In this document: in pieces, positions 1 through 9,259 of the stretch | Numbering within the stretch: position 1 is the first letter of the stretch | Layout: each line of letters opens with the position of its first letter | Origin: Cellulomonas fimi | GTDB taxonomy: Bacteria; Actinomycetota; Actinomycetes; Actinomycetales; Cellulomonadaceae | DNA: 64,000 bases | Direction of reading: 5' to 3' | NCBI RefSeq assembly: GCF_028583725.1 | Contig: NZ_CP110680.1 | Location: 558,001 to 622,000 of the forward strand | Position numbers and translations under genes: made by a program | Notes under the pieces: model-generated | What the model was told of the DNA's origin: nothing | What the model saw: the letters and a program-made list of their open reading frames with translations, nothing else | The model's database searches: none

Positions 1-18
1 CGAGGGCGAGGAGCCGTC

Positions 19-2295
19 ATGGGGTACGCACCGTTCGACGTCGAGCACGTGCTGGCCGCGCTCACGCTCGAGGAGAAGGCCGCGCTCACCTCCGGCCGCG
101 ACTTCTGGCACGCGAAGGGCGTCGAACGCGTCGGCGTCCCCGCCGTGATGCTCACCGACGGTCCGCACGGCCTGCGCAAGCAGCAGACGGGCGCCGACCA
201 CCTCGGCCTGTTCGACTCCGTCCCGGCGACGTGCTTCCCGACCGCCGCGGCGCTCGGCTCCACCTGGGACGTCGAGCTCGTCCGGCGGGTCGGCGAGGCG
301 CTCGGCCGCGAGACCCGTGCCCACGACGTCGCGGTCCTCCTCGGCCCGGGCGTCAACATCAAGCGCACCCCGCTGTGCGGCCGCAACTTCGAGTACGTGT
401 CCGAGGACCCCGTCGTCGCCGGCGAGATCGGTGCCGCGCTCGTCGACGGCATCCAGAGCCAGGGCGTCGGCACGTCGCTCAAGCACTACGCGGCCAACAA
501 CCAGGAGACGGACCGCATGCGCGTCTCCGCCGAGGTCGACGAGCGGACGCTGCGCGAGATCTACCTCCCCGCGTTCGAGCGCGTCGTCACGCGCGCGCAG
601 CCGTGGACCGTCATGTGCGCGTACAACAAGCTCAACGGCACGTTCGTGTCCGAGCACCACTGGCTGCTCACCGAGGTCCTGCGCGACGAGTGGGGCTTCC
701 AGGGCGTCGTCGTCAGCGACTGGGGTGCCGTGCACGACCGCGTCGCCGCGCTCGTCGCCGGTCTCGACCTGCAGATGCCCGCAGCCGGCCCGCGCCCCGA
801 CGAGGCCGTCGTCGCCGCCGTCCGCAGCGGCGCGCTCGACGAGTCCGTGCTCGACACCGCCGTCCGCCGGGTGCTGCACCTCGTCGCGCGCGCCCAGCCC
901 GCGCGCGCCGACGCGGACGCCGCCGCGCGGGAGGCCGTGGACGTCGACGCGCACCACGCGCTCGCCCGCGAGGCCGCTGCGGCCGGCGCCGTGCTGCTCA
1001 AGAACGACACCGTCGACGGCGCGCCCGTCCTGCCGCTCGACGGCGGCGACGGGCTGCTCGTGGTCGGCGAGTTCGCCCGCACCCCGCGCTACCAGGGCGC
1101 CGGCTCCTCGCAGGTCGTCCCCACCCGCCTCGACGACGCGCTCACCGCGCTCCGGGCGGCCACGGGCACCGACCTGCCGTTCGAGCCCGGCTTCACGATC
1201 TCGGGCGGGCCGACAGGCGACGACGACGCGCTCCGCGCGGCCGCGGTGGAGGCGGCCCGCACGGCGCGCACCGTCGTCGTCTTCCTCGGCCTGCCCGGGC
1301 CCGACGAGTCCGAGGGCTACGACCGCCCCCGGCTGGGCCTCCCCGACAACCAGGTCGCGACCCTCGACGCGGTCGCCGCGGTCAACCCGCGCGTCGTCGT
1401 CGTGCTCGCCAACGGCGCCGCGGTGTCGTTGCCCTGGCGCGACCGCGCCGCCGCGGTGCTGGAGACGTGGCTCGGCGGGCAGGCGGGCGGCTCGGCCGTC
1501 GCGGACCTGCTGCTCGGGACCGTCGCGCCGTCGGGCCGGCTCGCGGAGTCGATCCCGTTGCGGATCGAGGACACCCCGGCCTTCGGCAACTTCCCCGGCG
1601 AGGCGGGCGTCGTCCGGTACGGCGAGGGCGTGCTCGTCGGGTACCGCTGGTACGACACCCGCGGGATCGACGTCGCCTACCCGTTCGGTCACGGGCTGAC
1701 CTACACGACGTTCCGCTACGACGACGTGCGCGCGCACGTGTCCGGCGAGGGCCCGGACGTCCGCGTCGAGGTGTCGGTGACCGTCACGAACACCGGGCGC
1801 CGCGCGGGGGCGGAGGTCGTGCAGGTCTACGTGCGCGACCCCGAGGCGTCCGTGCTGCGCCCGACGCGCGAGCTCAAGGCCTTCGCGAAGGTCACGCTCG
1901 CCGCCGGCGAGCAGCGGACCGTGACGTGCACGCTCGACGCGCGCGACCTGTCGTACTGGCACCCCGGCCTGCGGCGCTGGGTCGTCGAGGGCGGCACGTT
2001 CGTCGTCGAGGTCGGGGCGTCGTCGCGCGACGTGCACGGCAGCGCCGCCGTCGAGGTCGTGGGCGAGCCGCTGTGGGGCGAGCTCACCGCGTGGTCGACG
2101 CTCGCCGAGTGGACCGCGCACCCCGTCGGCGGACCGCTCATCGGCGCGGTCCTCGCGTCGGGCGACGCGCCGCCGATCGACGAGACCATGGCGGCGATGC
2201 TCGCCCAGACGCCCGCACGCGTGTTCGCGGACTTCGGGCTGTCGCCGCTGACGCCCGAGCAGCTCGACGTGCTCGTGGAGAAGGCGAACGCCTGA
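19..2295 (+). CDS. GH3 family beta-glycosidase (beta-glucosidase-like)
   Basis: Predicted 758-aa glycoside hydrolase family 3 enzyme that removes terminal sugars from oligosaccharides; beta-glucosidase is the commonest activity, beta-xylosidase is possible. The N-terminal barrel carries the nucleophile motif VVSDWG with the aspartate at about residue 234. The second domain has the ESEGYDR segment typical of the acid/base region. A C-terminal FnIII-like domain starts near residue 575 (VTNTGRRAGAEVVQVYV). No signal peptide is visible, so it is probably cytoplasmic and acts on imported oligosaccharides. The ATG at 19 is preceded by GGCGAGGAG, a good ribosome site, so the start is trusted. An upstream operon partner may lie outside the window. 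The TetR gene that follows is convergent. Confidence 0.93.
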   Translation: MGYAPFDVEHVLAALTLEEKAALTSGRDFWHAKGVERVGVPAVMLTDGPHGLRKQQTGADHLGLFDSVPATCFPTAAALGSTWDVELVRRVGEALGRETRAHDVAVLLGPGVNIKRTPLCGRNFEYVSEDPVVAGEIGAALVDGIQSQGVGTSLKHYAANNQETDRMRVSAEVDERTLREIYLPAFERVVTRAQPWTVMCAYNKLNGTFVSEHHWLLTEVLRDEWGFQGVVVSDWGAVHDRVAALVAGLDLQMPAAGPRPDEAVVAAVRSGALDESVLDTAVRRVLHLVARAQPARADADAAAREAVDVDAHHALAREAAAAGAVLLKNDTVDGAPVLPLDGGDGLLVVGEFARTPRYQGAGSSQVVPTRLDDALTALRAATGTDLPFEPGFTISGGPTGDDDALRAAAVEAARTARTVVVFLGLPGPDESEGYDRPRLGLPDNQVATLDAVAAVNPRVVVVLANGAAVSLPWRDRAAAVLETWLGGQAGGSAVADLLLGTVAPSGRLAESIPLRIEDTPAFGNFPGEAGVVRYGEGVLVGYRWYDTRGIDVAYPFGHGLTYTTFRYDDVRAHVSGEGPDVRVEVSVTVTNTGRRAGAEVVQVYVRDPEASVLRPTRELKAFAKVTLAAGEQRTVTCTLDARDLSYWHPGLRRWVVEGGTFVVEVGASSRDVHGSAAVEVVGEPLWGELTAWSTLAEWTAHPVGGPLIGAVLASGDAPPIDETMAAMLAQTPARVFADFGLSPLTPEQLDVLVEKANA

Positions 2296-2355
2296 CCCGG
2301 ATGCCGGCGCGGCGGACCGGACCGTCGTGGCGGGTGCGAGCGCCGGACGGTGCCG

Positions 2356-2991
2356 CTACGCCCCGGTCGTGCCGTCGGTCGGCACGAACAGCACCGTGTA
2401 GGCCCCCCGCAGGCTCGCGGCCATGTCGACGCGCGTGCCCGGGGTGTCCGCCTCCAGCAGCCACTGCACCTGCAGCCCGTCCATCACGGCTGTGAGGAGC
2501 CGGGCCGCGGTCAGCGGGTCCACGCCCGCGCGCAGCCGGCCCTCGCGGCGGCGCTCCTCGAGCATCTCGGCGGTCGTCCCGACGACGCGCGCGTAGCGCT
2601 CCTGGAAGTACGCGTGCGCCGGGTGGCTCGGCGACGTGGCCTCCGCGGACAGGGCGGTGAACAGCTCGACGATCGCGGGTCGCTGCGCGTTGCGCTCGAC
2701 CAGCAGCACGAGCGCCTCGAAGTAGTCGACGCCCGCCTCGCGGTCGGCGCGGATCGCGGCCTCGTCGATCTCGTCGCGGCGCTGGAGGACGGCCTCCAGG
2801 AGCGCCACCTTGCTCTTGAAGTGGTGCAGCAGACCCGGGTGCGTGATGCCGACACGGGACGCGACCTCACGCAGCGACGCCGAGGTGTAGCCGACCTCGC
2901 CGAACAGGCGCATCGCCGCGTCGAGGATCTCCTCGCGCGTCGCGCGACCGCGCGCGTAGCCGGTCGGGGTGCCGCTGACCTCGGTCGACAT
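2356..2991 (-). CDS. TetR/AcrR family transcriptional regulator
   Basis: A 211-aa one-component repressor. The N-terminal helix-turn-helix spans about residues 15-60 (ILDAAMRLFGEVGY, then LREVASRVGITHPGLLHHF), a classic TetR DNA-binding domain. The C-terminal helical ligand domain is not diagnostic. The ATG at 2991 was chosen because the HTH begins shortly after it; the longer open frame upstream has a low-complexity Arg/Pro composition typical of non-coding GC-rich sequence. It converges on the GH3 gene, 60 bp away. Target and ligand are unknown; control of the GH3 gene or of itself is possible but unsupported by a visible operator. Confidence 0.88.
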   Translation of the reverse strand: MSTEVSGTPTGYARGRATREEILDAAMRLFGEVGYTSASLREVASRVGITHPGLLHHFKSKVALLEAVLQRRDEIDEAAIRADREAGVDYFEALVLLVERNAQRPAIVELFTALSAEATSPSHPAHAYFQERYARVVGTTAEMLEERRREGRLRAGVDPLTAARLLTAVMDGLQVQWLLEADTPGTRVDMAASLRGAYTVLFVPTDGTTGA

Positions 2992-3100
2992 GCGCCCAGG
3001 ATGGCACGCGGCCGGCGCGCGCACGGGCGACGTCCGTCCCGGTGCGCGGAGCCTCGGGCGCCCTCCGCCGGCGACGTCCGCGCCGGGGGGCGCGGGTGCG

Positions 3101-3658
3101 TCAGGAGTCCTCGGGCGACGGCGACGGTCCGGTCGTGCCGGCGCCGCCGGACTCGGCCGGCGACCCGCTCGGGTCCGGGCTCGGCGTGCTGGCCGGCGCG
3201 TTCCCCGCGACCTGGTCGAGCGTGTACCCGATGCCCGCACCCGCCCCCGCGACGAGCAGCAGCGTGATGCCCGCGAAGATCAGCGAGCGCGCGGGCGTCA
3301 GCTTCGCCAGACCCGCCGCGACCTGCGGCACGAGCGCCTGCACCGCGGCCGTCGGCGCGTCACGGGCGCCCGTCGCCGGGTCCGACTCGGTGGTCTCCGT
3401 CGTCGTGACCTTGACGTACTCGGCGGTGAACGTCCCGCAGCCGACCGCGATGAGCAGCAGCCCGCCCGCGCACAGCGCGCCGATCGCGAGGACGCCGAGC
3501 TGACCCGTCGACCGCACGTCCACGAGGTGCCAGACGACGCCCCCGACGCCCGCCACGAGCAGCACGCCGACGACCCAGCCGACGGCATGGCGCACCTCCA
3601 GCGACCGCAGCGAGAACGCGGGCTCGCTCGTCGTGGTCCTCGTCGTCCTCGTCGGCAC
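3101..3658 (-). CDS. Small integral membrane protein, three predicted helices
   Basis: A 185-aa protein of no family I can name. Three hydrophobic stretches are visible at about residues 27-46 (VGWVVGVLLVAGVGGVVWHL), 53-75 (LGVLAIGALCAGGLLLIAVG) and 125-145 (LIFAGITLLLVAGAGAGIGY). Thr/Ser-rich linkers separate them, and the last 35 residues are a Pro/Ser/Gly-rich tail that is probably disordered and extracytoplasmic. It lies alone between the TetR gene and the divergent macrodomain gene. Codon use matches its neighbours, so it is likely real, but no function can be assigned. Confidence 0.6.
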   Translation of the reverse strand: MPTRTTRTTTSEPAFSLRSLEVRHAVGWVVGVLLVAGVGGVVWHLVDVRSTGQLGVLAIGALCAGGLLLIAVGCGTFTAEYVKVTTTETTESDPATGARDAPTAAVQALVPQVAAGLAKLTPARSLIFAGITLLLVAGAGAGIGYTLDQVAGNAPASTPSPDPSGSPAESGGAGTTGPSPSPEDS

Positions 3659-3846
3659 CCCGCCACCCCGCTCCCGCGCGACCTCGCGCGACCGCCGTGC
3701 GCGTCGGACGGCGTGGCGCGGCCCGACCGCTGCACCGTCCCGACCGGCCGCGACCGCGACCTGGTCGCACGCTAGACCCGCGCAAACCGGACGCGCGAGC
3801 GCGCGCGCCGCTGGCCGCCCGGCGGCGGCGCCCGCAGGATGGGCGC

Positions 3847-4407
3847 ATGCGGATCGAGGCCGTCCAAGGGGACATCACCACGCAGGACGTCGACGCGATC
3901 GTCAACGCCGCGAACTCCTCGCTCCTCGGGGGCGGCGGCGTCGACGGCGCGATCCACGCCGCCGCCGGGCCGCGGCTGCTGGAGGCGTGCCGGGAGCTGC
4001 GGCGCACCGCGTACCCCGACGGGCTGCCGGTCGGCGACGCCGTCGTGACGCCGGGGTTCGATCTGCCCGCGCGGTGGGTCGTGCACACCGTCGGCCCGAA
4101 CCGGCACCGCGGGCAGCGGGAGACCGCCGACCTGGCGTCGTGCTTCTCCCGGTCGCTCGAACGAGCGGTCGAGGTGGGCGCGACGAGCATCGCGTTCCCC
4201 GCCGTCAGCGCCGGTGCGTACGGGTGGGACGCCGACGAGGTCGCGCGGGTCGCCGTCGGCGTCGCGCGCGCGTGGCAGACGTCGACCGAGCGTCCCGACG
4301 AGGACGGCCACACGCACCCGAGCGGGATCTCGCTCGTGCGCTTCGTGCTGTTCTCGGCGCCCCTCCTCGACGCGTTCGAGCGCGCGCTCGCGGCACCGCA
4401 CCACTGA
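3847..4407 (+). CDS. Macrodomain protein (O-acetyl-ADP-ribose deacetylase-like)
   Basis: A 186-aa single-domain macro protein. It starts with MRIEAVQGDIT and carries the ADP-ribose-binding loops NAANSSLLGGGGVDGAIH (about residues 22-39) and FPAVSAGAYGW (about 117-127), which fit the YmdB/MacroD-like group that hydrolyses O-acetyl-ADP-ribose or removes mono-ADP-ribose. The ATG at 3847 matches the conserved start of the fold. It is transcribed alone, divergent from the membrane protein and convergent with the MMPL exporter. Its cellular role here is not revealed by context. Confidence 0.92.
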   Translation: MRIEAVQGDITTQDVDAIVNAANSSLLGGGGVDGAIHAAAGPRLLEACRELRRTAYPDGLPVGDAVVTPGFDLPARWVVHTVGPNRHRGQRETADLASCFSRSLERAVEVGATSIAFPAVSAGAYGWDADEVARVAVGVARAWQTSTERPDEDGHTHPSGISLVRFVLFSAPLLDAFERALAAPHH

Positions 4408-4409
4408 CG

Positions 4410-4461
4410 CCCGGCGGTCGGACCGACGAGCAGCCGACACCCGGCGGTCGGGCCGACGAGC
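4410..4461 (+). repeat. 22-nt direct repeat, two copies 30 nt apart, hairpin-forming
   Basis: Two copies of a 22-nt unit at 4410-4431 and 4440-4461 differ at one base. Each copy contains a short self-complementary core (GTCGG and CCGAC around one base). The pair sits between the convergent macrodomain and MMPL genes, so it may serve as a terminator region. Confidence 0.5.
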
Positions 4462-4471
4462 CGCTCCCGGC

Positions 4472-6598
4472 TCAGCGGCTGCCGACCGGCTCCTGAGGGA
4501 CCGCGTCGGCGGGGTCGACCGCGTGCCGCGCGTGCGCGGGCTCGGGGCGGCGGGCCAGCGCGCTCGGCCACCACATGCGCGGGCCGATGTCGAGGTTGAG
4601 CGCCGTGACGAGGATCGAGCGGACGACGAGCGTGTCGAGCAGCACGCCGAGCGCGACCGCGAACCCGATCTCCGCGAACGACACCACGGGCAGCGTGCCG
4701 AGCGCCGCGAACGTCCCCGCGAGGACCAGGCCGGCGGACGTGATGACGCCGCCGGTGGCCGCGAGCCCGACGAGCGCGCCCCGCCGGTGCCCGAGCCGCA
4801 GCGCCTCCTCCCGCACGCGCGTCATGAGGAAGATGTTGTAGTCGATGCCCAGCGCCACGAGGAACACGAACGTGTAGAGCGGGAACGACGAGTCGGTGCC
4901 GCCGAACCCGAACGCGTAGTGGAAGACGAGCGCGCTGATCCCGATGGCCGCGCCGAAGCTCAGCACCACGGTGCCCATGAGCACGAGCGGGGCGACGAGC
5001 GAGCGCAGCAGCAGCACGAGGACCAGGAAGACGACGAGCAGGATGATCGGGATGAGCAGCCGGTTGTCCGCCGCGGACGCGCGCTGCACGTCGAGGTCGA
5101 TCGCGGTCGTGCCGCCGACGATCGCGTCGGCGTCCGGCACCGCGTGCACGGCGTCGCGCACCCGGTCGACGGTCGCGTCCGCCGCGTCGCTGTCGGGTGC
5201 GGACTCCAGCGTCCCCTCGACGTAGGCGAGGCCGTCGGCGACCAGGGGCTCGCTCACCGAGCCGGCGTCGATGCCCTCGACGCCCGCGACGGCGTCCCGG
5301 ACCGCGTCGGCCTGCGCCGCGTCCGCCAGGACGACGACAGGGGCGCCGGCACCGCCGTCGAAGTGCGCCTCCAGGACCTTCTCGCCCTCGATCGACGGCT
5401 GCGTCGTGCGGAACGACTCCTCGTTCGACAGCCCGGACGGGTCGAGCTGCAGCCACCCGATGCTCGCGACCGCCAGCACCGCGGCGGTGGCCAGCCACGT
5501 CCGACGCGGGTGGCGGGCGACCTGCGCGCCGATCCGCGCCCAGACGCCGTGCGTCGTCGGCTCGTCGTCGCCCAGGTGCGGCACCTTCGGCCAGAACACC
5601 CAGCGCCCGAACGTCACCAGCAGCGCGGGGAGCAGCGTGAGCATGACGAGCAGCGCGACGCCGATGCCGATCGCGGCGACCGGACCGAGCCCGGCGGTGG
5701 AGTTCATCGTCGCGAGCAGCAGGACCAGCATGCCCGCGGCGACCGTCGCCGCCGACGCGATGATCGCCGGGCTCGCGCGGTGCAGCGCCTCCGCCATCGC
5801 CGCGTGCCGGTCGCCGTGCTTGCGCAGCTCCTCCCGGTAGCGGGCCACCAGCAGCAGCGCGTAGTCCGTGCCCGCGCCGAAGACGAGGACCGTGAGGATG
5901 CCCGCGCTCTGCGCGTTCACCGTGAGGTCGAACCGGTCCGCGAGCACGTACACGACCGCCTGCGCGACGGTGAGCGCGACGACCGCCGACGCGACCGGCA
6001 GCAGCCACAGCACCGGGCTGCGGTACGTGAGCAGCAGCATCACGATGACGACGCCGCCCGCGGCGAACAGCAGCGTCGAGTCGATCCGCTCGAACGCCTC
6101 CGACTGGTCCGCCGCGAGTCCCGCCGGCCCGGTCACGTACGGCACCAGCCCGTCCGCGCCCTCGTCGGCCGTCGCGCGGATCGCCTCGACCGTCGGCCCG
6201 AGCGAGTCCCACCCGTCGGGCGCGTCGATCGGCACGATCACCTGCACGGCCTCGCCGTCCTGCGACGGGATCGGACCGACGACCTCCCCGGCGAGCCCGT
6301 CGAGGTCCGCGAACGCCGCGACGTCCGCCGCGACCGTCTCTTGGTCGGACGGCTCCAGACCGCCCTCGCGCTCGTAGACGACGACCGCCGGCACCACGTC
6401 GTCCGGCTGGAACGCGGCCGCCGCCGCGAGCACCTCCGTGGACTCCGCGTCCGCCGGGAGCCACGACTCCGCGTCGTTCTCCTGCGCGCTCGTGAGCTTG
6501 CCCGCGAGCGGGCCGAGCAACGCGGTGACGACGAGCCACAACGCGATGACGACGTACTTGACGTAGCGGTGGGTGATCCACCCGGCGACCTGGGACAT
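4472..6598 (-). CDS. MMPL/RND-type transporter
   Basis: A 708-aa exporter of the MMPL superfamily, which moves lipids or hydrophobic compounds across the inner membrane using the proton gradient. The order is: first helix right after MSQVAGWITHRYVKYVVI, a large extracytoplasmic domain (about residues 40-180), a helix bundle with the proton-relay motif GAGTDYALLLVARYREE, a second extracytoplasmic domain (about 380-500), and a second bundle with GIDYNIFLMTRVREEA. The paired TDY/IDYN motifs are diagnostic. Length fits the short actinobacterial MMPL type. The C-terminal tail is Arg/His-rich and cytoplasmic. No partner gene is adjacent, so its substrate is unknown. Confidence 0.92.
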   Translation of the reverse strand: MSQVAGWITHRYVKYVVIALWLVVTALLGPLAGKLTSAQENDAESWLPADAESTEVLAAAAAFQPDDVVPAVVVYEREGGLEPSDQETVAADVAAFADLDGLAGEVVGPIPSQDGEAVQVIVPIDAPDGWDSLGPTVEAIRATADEGADGLVPYVTGPAGLAADQSEAFERIDSTLLFAAGGVVIVMLLLTYRSPVLWLLPVASAVVALTVAQAVVYVLADRFDLTVNAQSAGILTVLVFGAGTDYALLLVARYREELRKHGDRHAAMAEALHRASPAIIASAATVAAGMLVLLLATMNSTAGLGPVAAIGIGVALLVMLTLLPALLVTFGRWVFWPKVPHLGDDEPTTHGVWARIGAQVARHPRRTWLATAAVLAVASIGWLQLDPSGLSNEESFRTTQPSIEGEKVLEAHFDGGAGAPVVVLADAAQADAVRDAVAGVEGIDAGSVSEPLVADGLAYVEGTLESAPDSDAADATVDRVRDAVHAVPDADAIVGGTTAIDLDVQRASAADNRLLIPIILLVVFLVLVLLLRSLVAPLVLMGTVVLSFGAAIGISALVFHYAFGFGGTDSSFPLYTFVFLVALGIDYNIFLMTRVREEALRLGHRRGALVGLAATGGVITSAGLVLAGTFAALGTLPVVSFAEIGFAVALGVLLDTLVVRSILVTALNLDIGPRMWWPSALARRPEPAHARHAVDPADAVPQEPVGSR

Positions 6599-6848
6599 GA
6601 CGGTTCCTCGGGTCTCGACGACGGGGACGGCCGGTGCGTGGTGCGGAGTCGTGCATGGATGTGCGAGGTGCGGACGGGCGCTGCGGTGCCGGCGCGGCGT
6701 GCGCGACGAGCGGGGTGTCCGGCGCTCCCGCGTCGCGTACCCCTGAGAAGGACGCTCTCGCAGAAGGGGACAGACCGGACATCCGGGATACCCCCGAATC
6801 GTGGGTCGGGGTCCCCCGACGTGTCGAGGGCGCGCTCTCAGGGTCCGC

Positions 6849-7442
6849 TCAGGAAGCGGGGCCGAGCAGCCAGTCGCGCACGGCGGCCGTCACCGCCGCG
6901 TCGTCCTTCGGGGAGTGGTCGCCCGTGACGAAGACCGTGGTCAGCGGGCCGCGGACGGTCGACAGGTGCGTCGTCAGCTCCTCGGGCGAGCCGAACGGGT
7001 CGCGCCGTCCCGACACCGCCAGCACGGGGACCGCGACGTCCGGGAGGTGCTCCGCGCGCAGCCGGTCCGGGCGGCCCGGCGGGTGCAGCGGGTAGGAGAG
7101 CAGCACGAGCCCCGCCGCGGGCAGCCCCTGCGCGACGGCGAGCGACGACATGCGGCCGCCGAACGACCGCCCGCCCAGCACGAGCCGCTCGGTCCCGACC
7201 CCGAGCGTCTCCGCGAAGGCCGCGGCGCGCTCCCGCAGGTGGGCCACGGCCACCTCGGGGCGGTCCGGGGCGCTGCTGCCGCGTTCGCGGTTGGGGAAGC
7301 TCAGCCGCAGCACGGGCAGCGGCGCGAGGGCGGCCTCCAGCGCGACGAGCGTCCGGTGGTCCCGGTCGGCCCCCGCACCGGGCGTCAGCACGACCCCGGC
7401 GACGTCGACCGGGCGCCGCTCGGTGCCGTCGTCCCCGCTCAT
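6849..7442 (-). CDS. Small alpha/beta hydrolase (Tex30/KANL3-like)
   Basis: A 197-aa alpha/beta hydrolase of the compact dienelactone-hydrolase/Tex30-KANL3 type. After a first strand VAGVVLTPGAGADRDH it has a nucleophile elbow GGRSFGGRMSS (serine at about residue 115), then LLSYPLHPPGRPD, VPVLAVSGRRDPFG (acid residue) and a late FVTGDHSPK, whose histidine completes a plausible triad. The ATG at 7442 is preferred over one 36 nt upstream because GAGAAGGTGG lies just before it on the coding strand. Substrate unknown. It follows the aminotransferase gene on the same strand but is separated from it by a strong hairpin. Confidence 0.8.
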   Translation of the reverse strand: MSGDDGTERRPVDVAGVVLTPGAGADRDHRTLVALEAALAPLPVLRLSFPNRERGSSAPDRPEVAVAHLRERAAAFAETLGVGTERLVLGGRSFGGRMSSLAVAQGLPAAGLVLLSYPLHPPGRPDRLRAEHLPDVAVPVLAVSGRRDPFGSPEELTTHLSTVRGPLTTVFVTGDHSPKDDAAVTAAVRDWLLGPAS

Positions 7443-7472
7443 GCCCCCACCTTCTCGCGCCACCCGGGCGCC

Positions 7473-7526
7473 GACCACAACACTGTGCGCGTCTCAGCCC
7501 GGTGGGACGCGCACAGTGTTGTGGTC
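7473..7526. repeat. Perfect inverted repeat, 21-nt arms, 12-nt loop
   Basis: Arms at 7473-7493 and 7506-7526 are exact reverse complements around a 12-nt loop. It lies between the aminotransferase stop and the hydrolase start, both on the minus strand. It could end the aminotransferase transcript, but the arms are longer and less GC-rich (CACAACACTGTG core) than other terminators here, and there is no T-tract. A dispersed intergenic palindrome is an alternative. Confidence 0.85.
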
Positions 7527-7580
7527 GACGGCGCTCGACCGGTCGGGGACGGGAGTGAGGCGGCGGCGGGTGGCGGTGGG

Positions 7581-8681
7581 TCAGCGGGGGAGGTGGGGCC
7601 GGACGGCGGCCAGCGCGCGGGTGACGTCGTCCGGGTCGTTCCAGACGTGGAAGGCCAGGCGGACGCCGCCGCCGCGACCGGCCACGCGGCAGCCCGCGGC
7701 CGTGAGCGCCGAGCGGAGCGTGCCCGCGTCGTCGTCGGGGAGCGACACGATCGCGCTGCCGCCGGGGCCGAGCCCGACGCCGTCCCGGAACGCGTCGGCG
7801 AGCCCGACGTCGTACGCGCGGACGTCGGACGGGTCGACCGACGCGAACGCCTCGACCGCGGGGGCGGTGCCGAGCCACACGAGCCACGCGGGGGAGACGT
7901 CGAACCGGCGGGCGTCGTGCGCGAGCGTCATGTCCGGGCCGTAGATCGACCGCCAGATCTCCTCACCGGCGTACCAGCCGGCCGACAGGGGACGCAGGCG
8001 CTCGCGGGCGGCGTCGCTCACCGTGAGGAACGCGGCGCCGCGCGGCCCGGCCAGCCACTTGTACGCGGCGCCGACGGTCACGTCGAAGCGGCCCGCGTCG
8101 ACGGGGAACCAGCCGACCGCCTGCGTCGCGTCGCACACCGTGAGCGCGCCGACCGACCGCGCGGCCGCCACGACGGCGTCGGCGTCGGCGACCCGCCCGT
8201 CGCGCGACTGCACGAGCGAGAACGCGACGACCGCCGTCGCCGGCCCGACGCTCGCCGCGAGCTCCTCCAGCGGCACCTGGCGCACGGTCACGCCCCGGTC
8301 GGCGTGCACGAGGAACGGGAAGACGACCGACGCGAAGTCCCCGTCGACGACGACGACCTCGGCACCGTCGGGCACGCTCGCCGCGACCAGCCCGACGAGG
8401 CTCGACGCCTGGGAGCCGATCGCGACCGATCCCACGTCCACGCCCACGAGGCGCGCGTAGGCGGCGCGCGACCGGTCGACGGCGTCGTCGTACGCGGCCA
8501 TGTCGATCCGCCCCGCCTGCCAGGCGTCGATCCCGGCGCGCATCGCGTCGGCGGTCGCCCGCGGCGGGAGACCGCACGTCGCCGCGTCGAGGTACCCGGG
8601 CACGCGGTCGATCGCGGCGCGCAGGGACGCGAGCGGGTCGGTCGTGGTCGCGGTGGTCGCGGTGCGGGCGTCGGTCGTCAT
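7581..8681 (-). CDS. PLP-dependent aminotransferase class V (kynureninase/cysteine-desulfurase fold)
   Basis: A 366-aa PLP enzyme of fold type I, class V. The cofactor lysine sits in the motif VGAAYKWLAGPRGAAFL (about residue 211), with the preceding aspartate in VCDATQAVGWF. It starts with a helical segment (LRAAIDRVPGYLDAATCGLPP), as in many small actinobacterial class V proteins. The ATG at 8681 opens MTTDARTATT. The catalytic cysteine loop of desulfurases is not evident, so a transaminase or lyase on a small amino acid is more likely than a sulfur donor. It is followed by a long palindrome. The exact substrate cannot be told from sequence. Confidence 0.85.
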   Translation of the reverse strand: MTTDARTATTATTTDPLASLRAAIDRVPGYLDAATCGLPPRATADAMRAGIDAWQAGRIDMAAYDDAVDRSRAAYARLVGVDVGSVAIGSQASSLVGLVAASVPDGAEVVVVDGDFASVVFPFLVHADRGVTVRQVPLEELAASVGPATAVVAFSLVQSRDGRVADADAVVAAARSVGALTVCDATQAVGWFPVDAGRFDVTVGAAYKWLAGPRGAAFLTVSDAARERLRPLSAGWYAGEEIWRSIYGPDMTLAHDARRFDVSPAWLVWLGTAPAVEAFASVDPSDVRAYDVGLADAFRDGVGLGPGGSAIVSLPDDDAGTLRSALTAAGCRVAGRGGGVRLAFHVWNDPDDVTRALAAVRPHLPR

Positions 8682-8784
8682 GGGCCGATCGTGACCCGGC
8701 GCGACCCCGAGGCACAACGATGCGCGGGGCGGCAGGAGCGAGGGCGACGCGCGGCGGACCGGCGGGGTCGCGGCGGGTCGTCGG

Positions 8785-9189
8785 TCAGCGGACGACGGCC
8801 GCGACCGCGGAGACCTCGACGAGCGCGCCCGGGACGCCGAGGCCCGCGACGCGCGCGGCGGTGACGAGCGGCGGGGCGCCCTCGCGCGCGAGGGCCGGGG
8901 CGGCGGCGCCGTAGGCCGCGGCGAGGTCGACGCCGTCGACGAACAGCACGGTGACGCTCACGAGGTCGGCGACGCCCGCACCGGCGGCCTCGAGGGCCGT
9001 GACGACGTTCGCCATGACCTTCGTGACCTGGGCGGCGACGTCGTCCCCGCCGACGAGCGCGCCGGACGCGTCGACGGCGTTCTGCCCGCCGACGAGGATC
9101 GTCGTCGCACCGGGCGGGATCACCGCGGCGTGGGAGAACGCGGGGCTCTGCACGAGCCCGTCGGGCCGGAGGAACGTGATCGTGTCCAT
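8785..9189 (-). CDS. RidA/YjgF/UK114 family protein
   Basis: A 134-aa RidA-superfamily protein. Family members are trimeric; the archetype hydrolyses reactive enamine/imine intermediates released by PLP enzymes. Visible family features are a hydrophobic first strand around HAAVIPPGATTILVGGQNAVD, the helix QVTKVMANVVTALEAAGAG and the terminal strand LVEVSAVAAV. The arginine that binds the carboxylate in true RidA (near R105) is not clear, so it may belong to one of the RidA subfamilies of unknown reaction. The ATG at 9189 starts MDTITFLRPDG. It lies upstream of the class V aminotransferase on the same strand, which suits a clean-up role. Confidence 0.88.
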   Translation of the reverse strand: MDTITFLRPDGLVQSPAFSHAAVIPPGATTILVGGQNAVDASGALVGGDDVAAQVTKVMANVVTALEAAGAGVADLVSVTVLFVDGVDLAAAYGAAAPALAREGAPPLVTAARVAGLGVPGALVEVSAVAAVVR

Positions 9190-9259
9190 GCGTGCCACGC
9201 TAGGGCGGTAACCGGACGGATCGCGTCCGGGTTGTGCCGCGATCGGCGGGGATCGCCGG

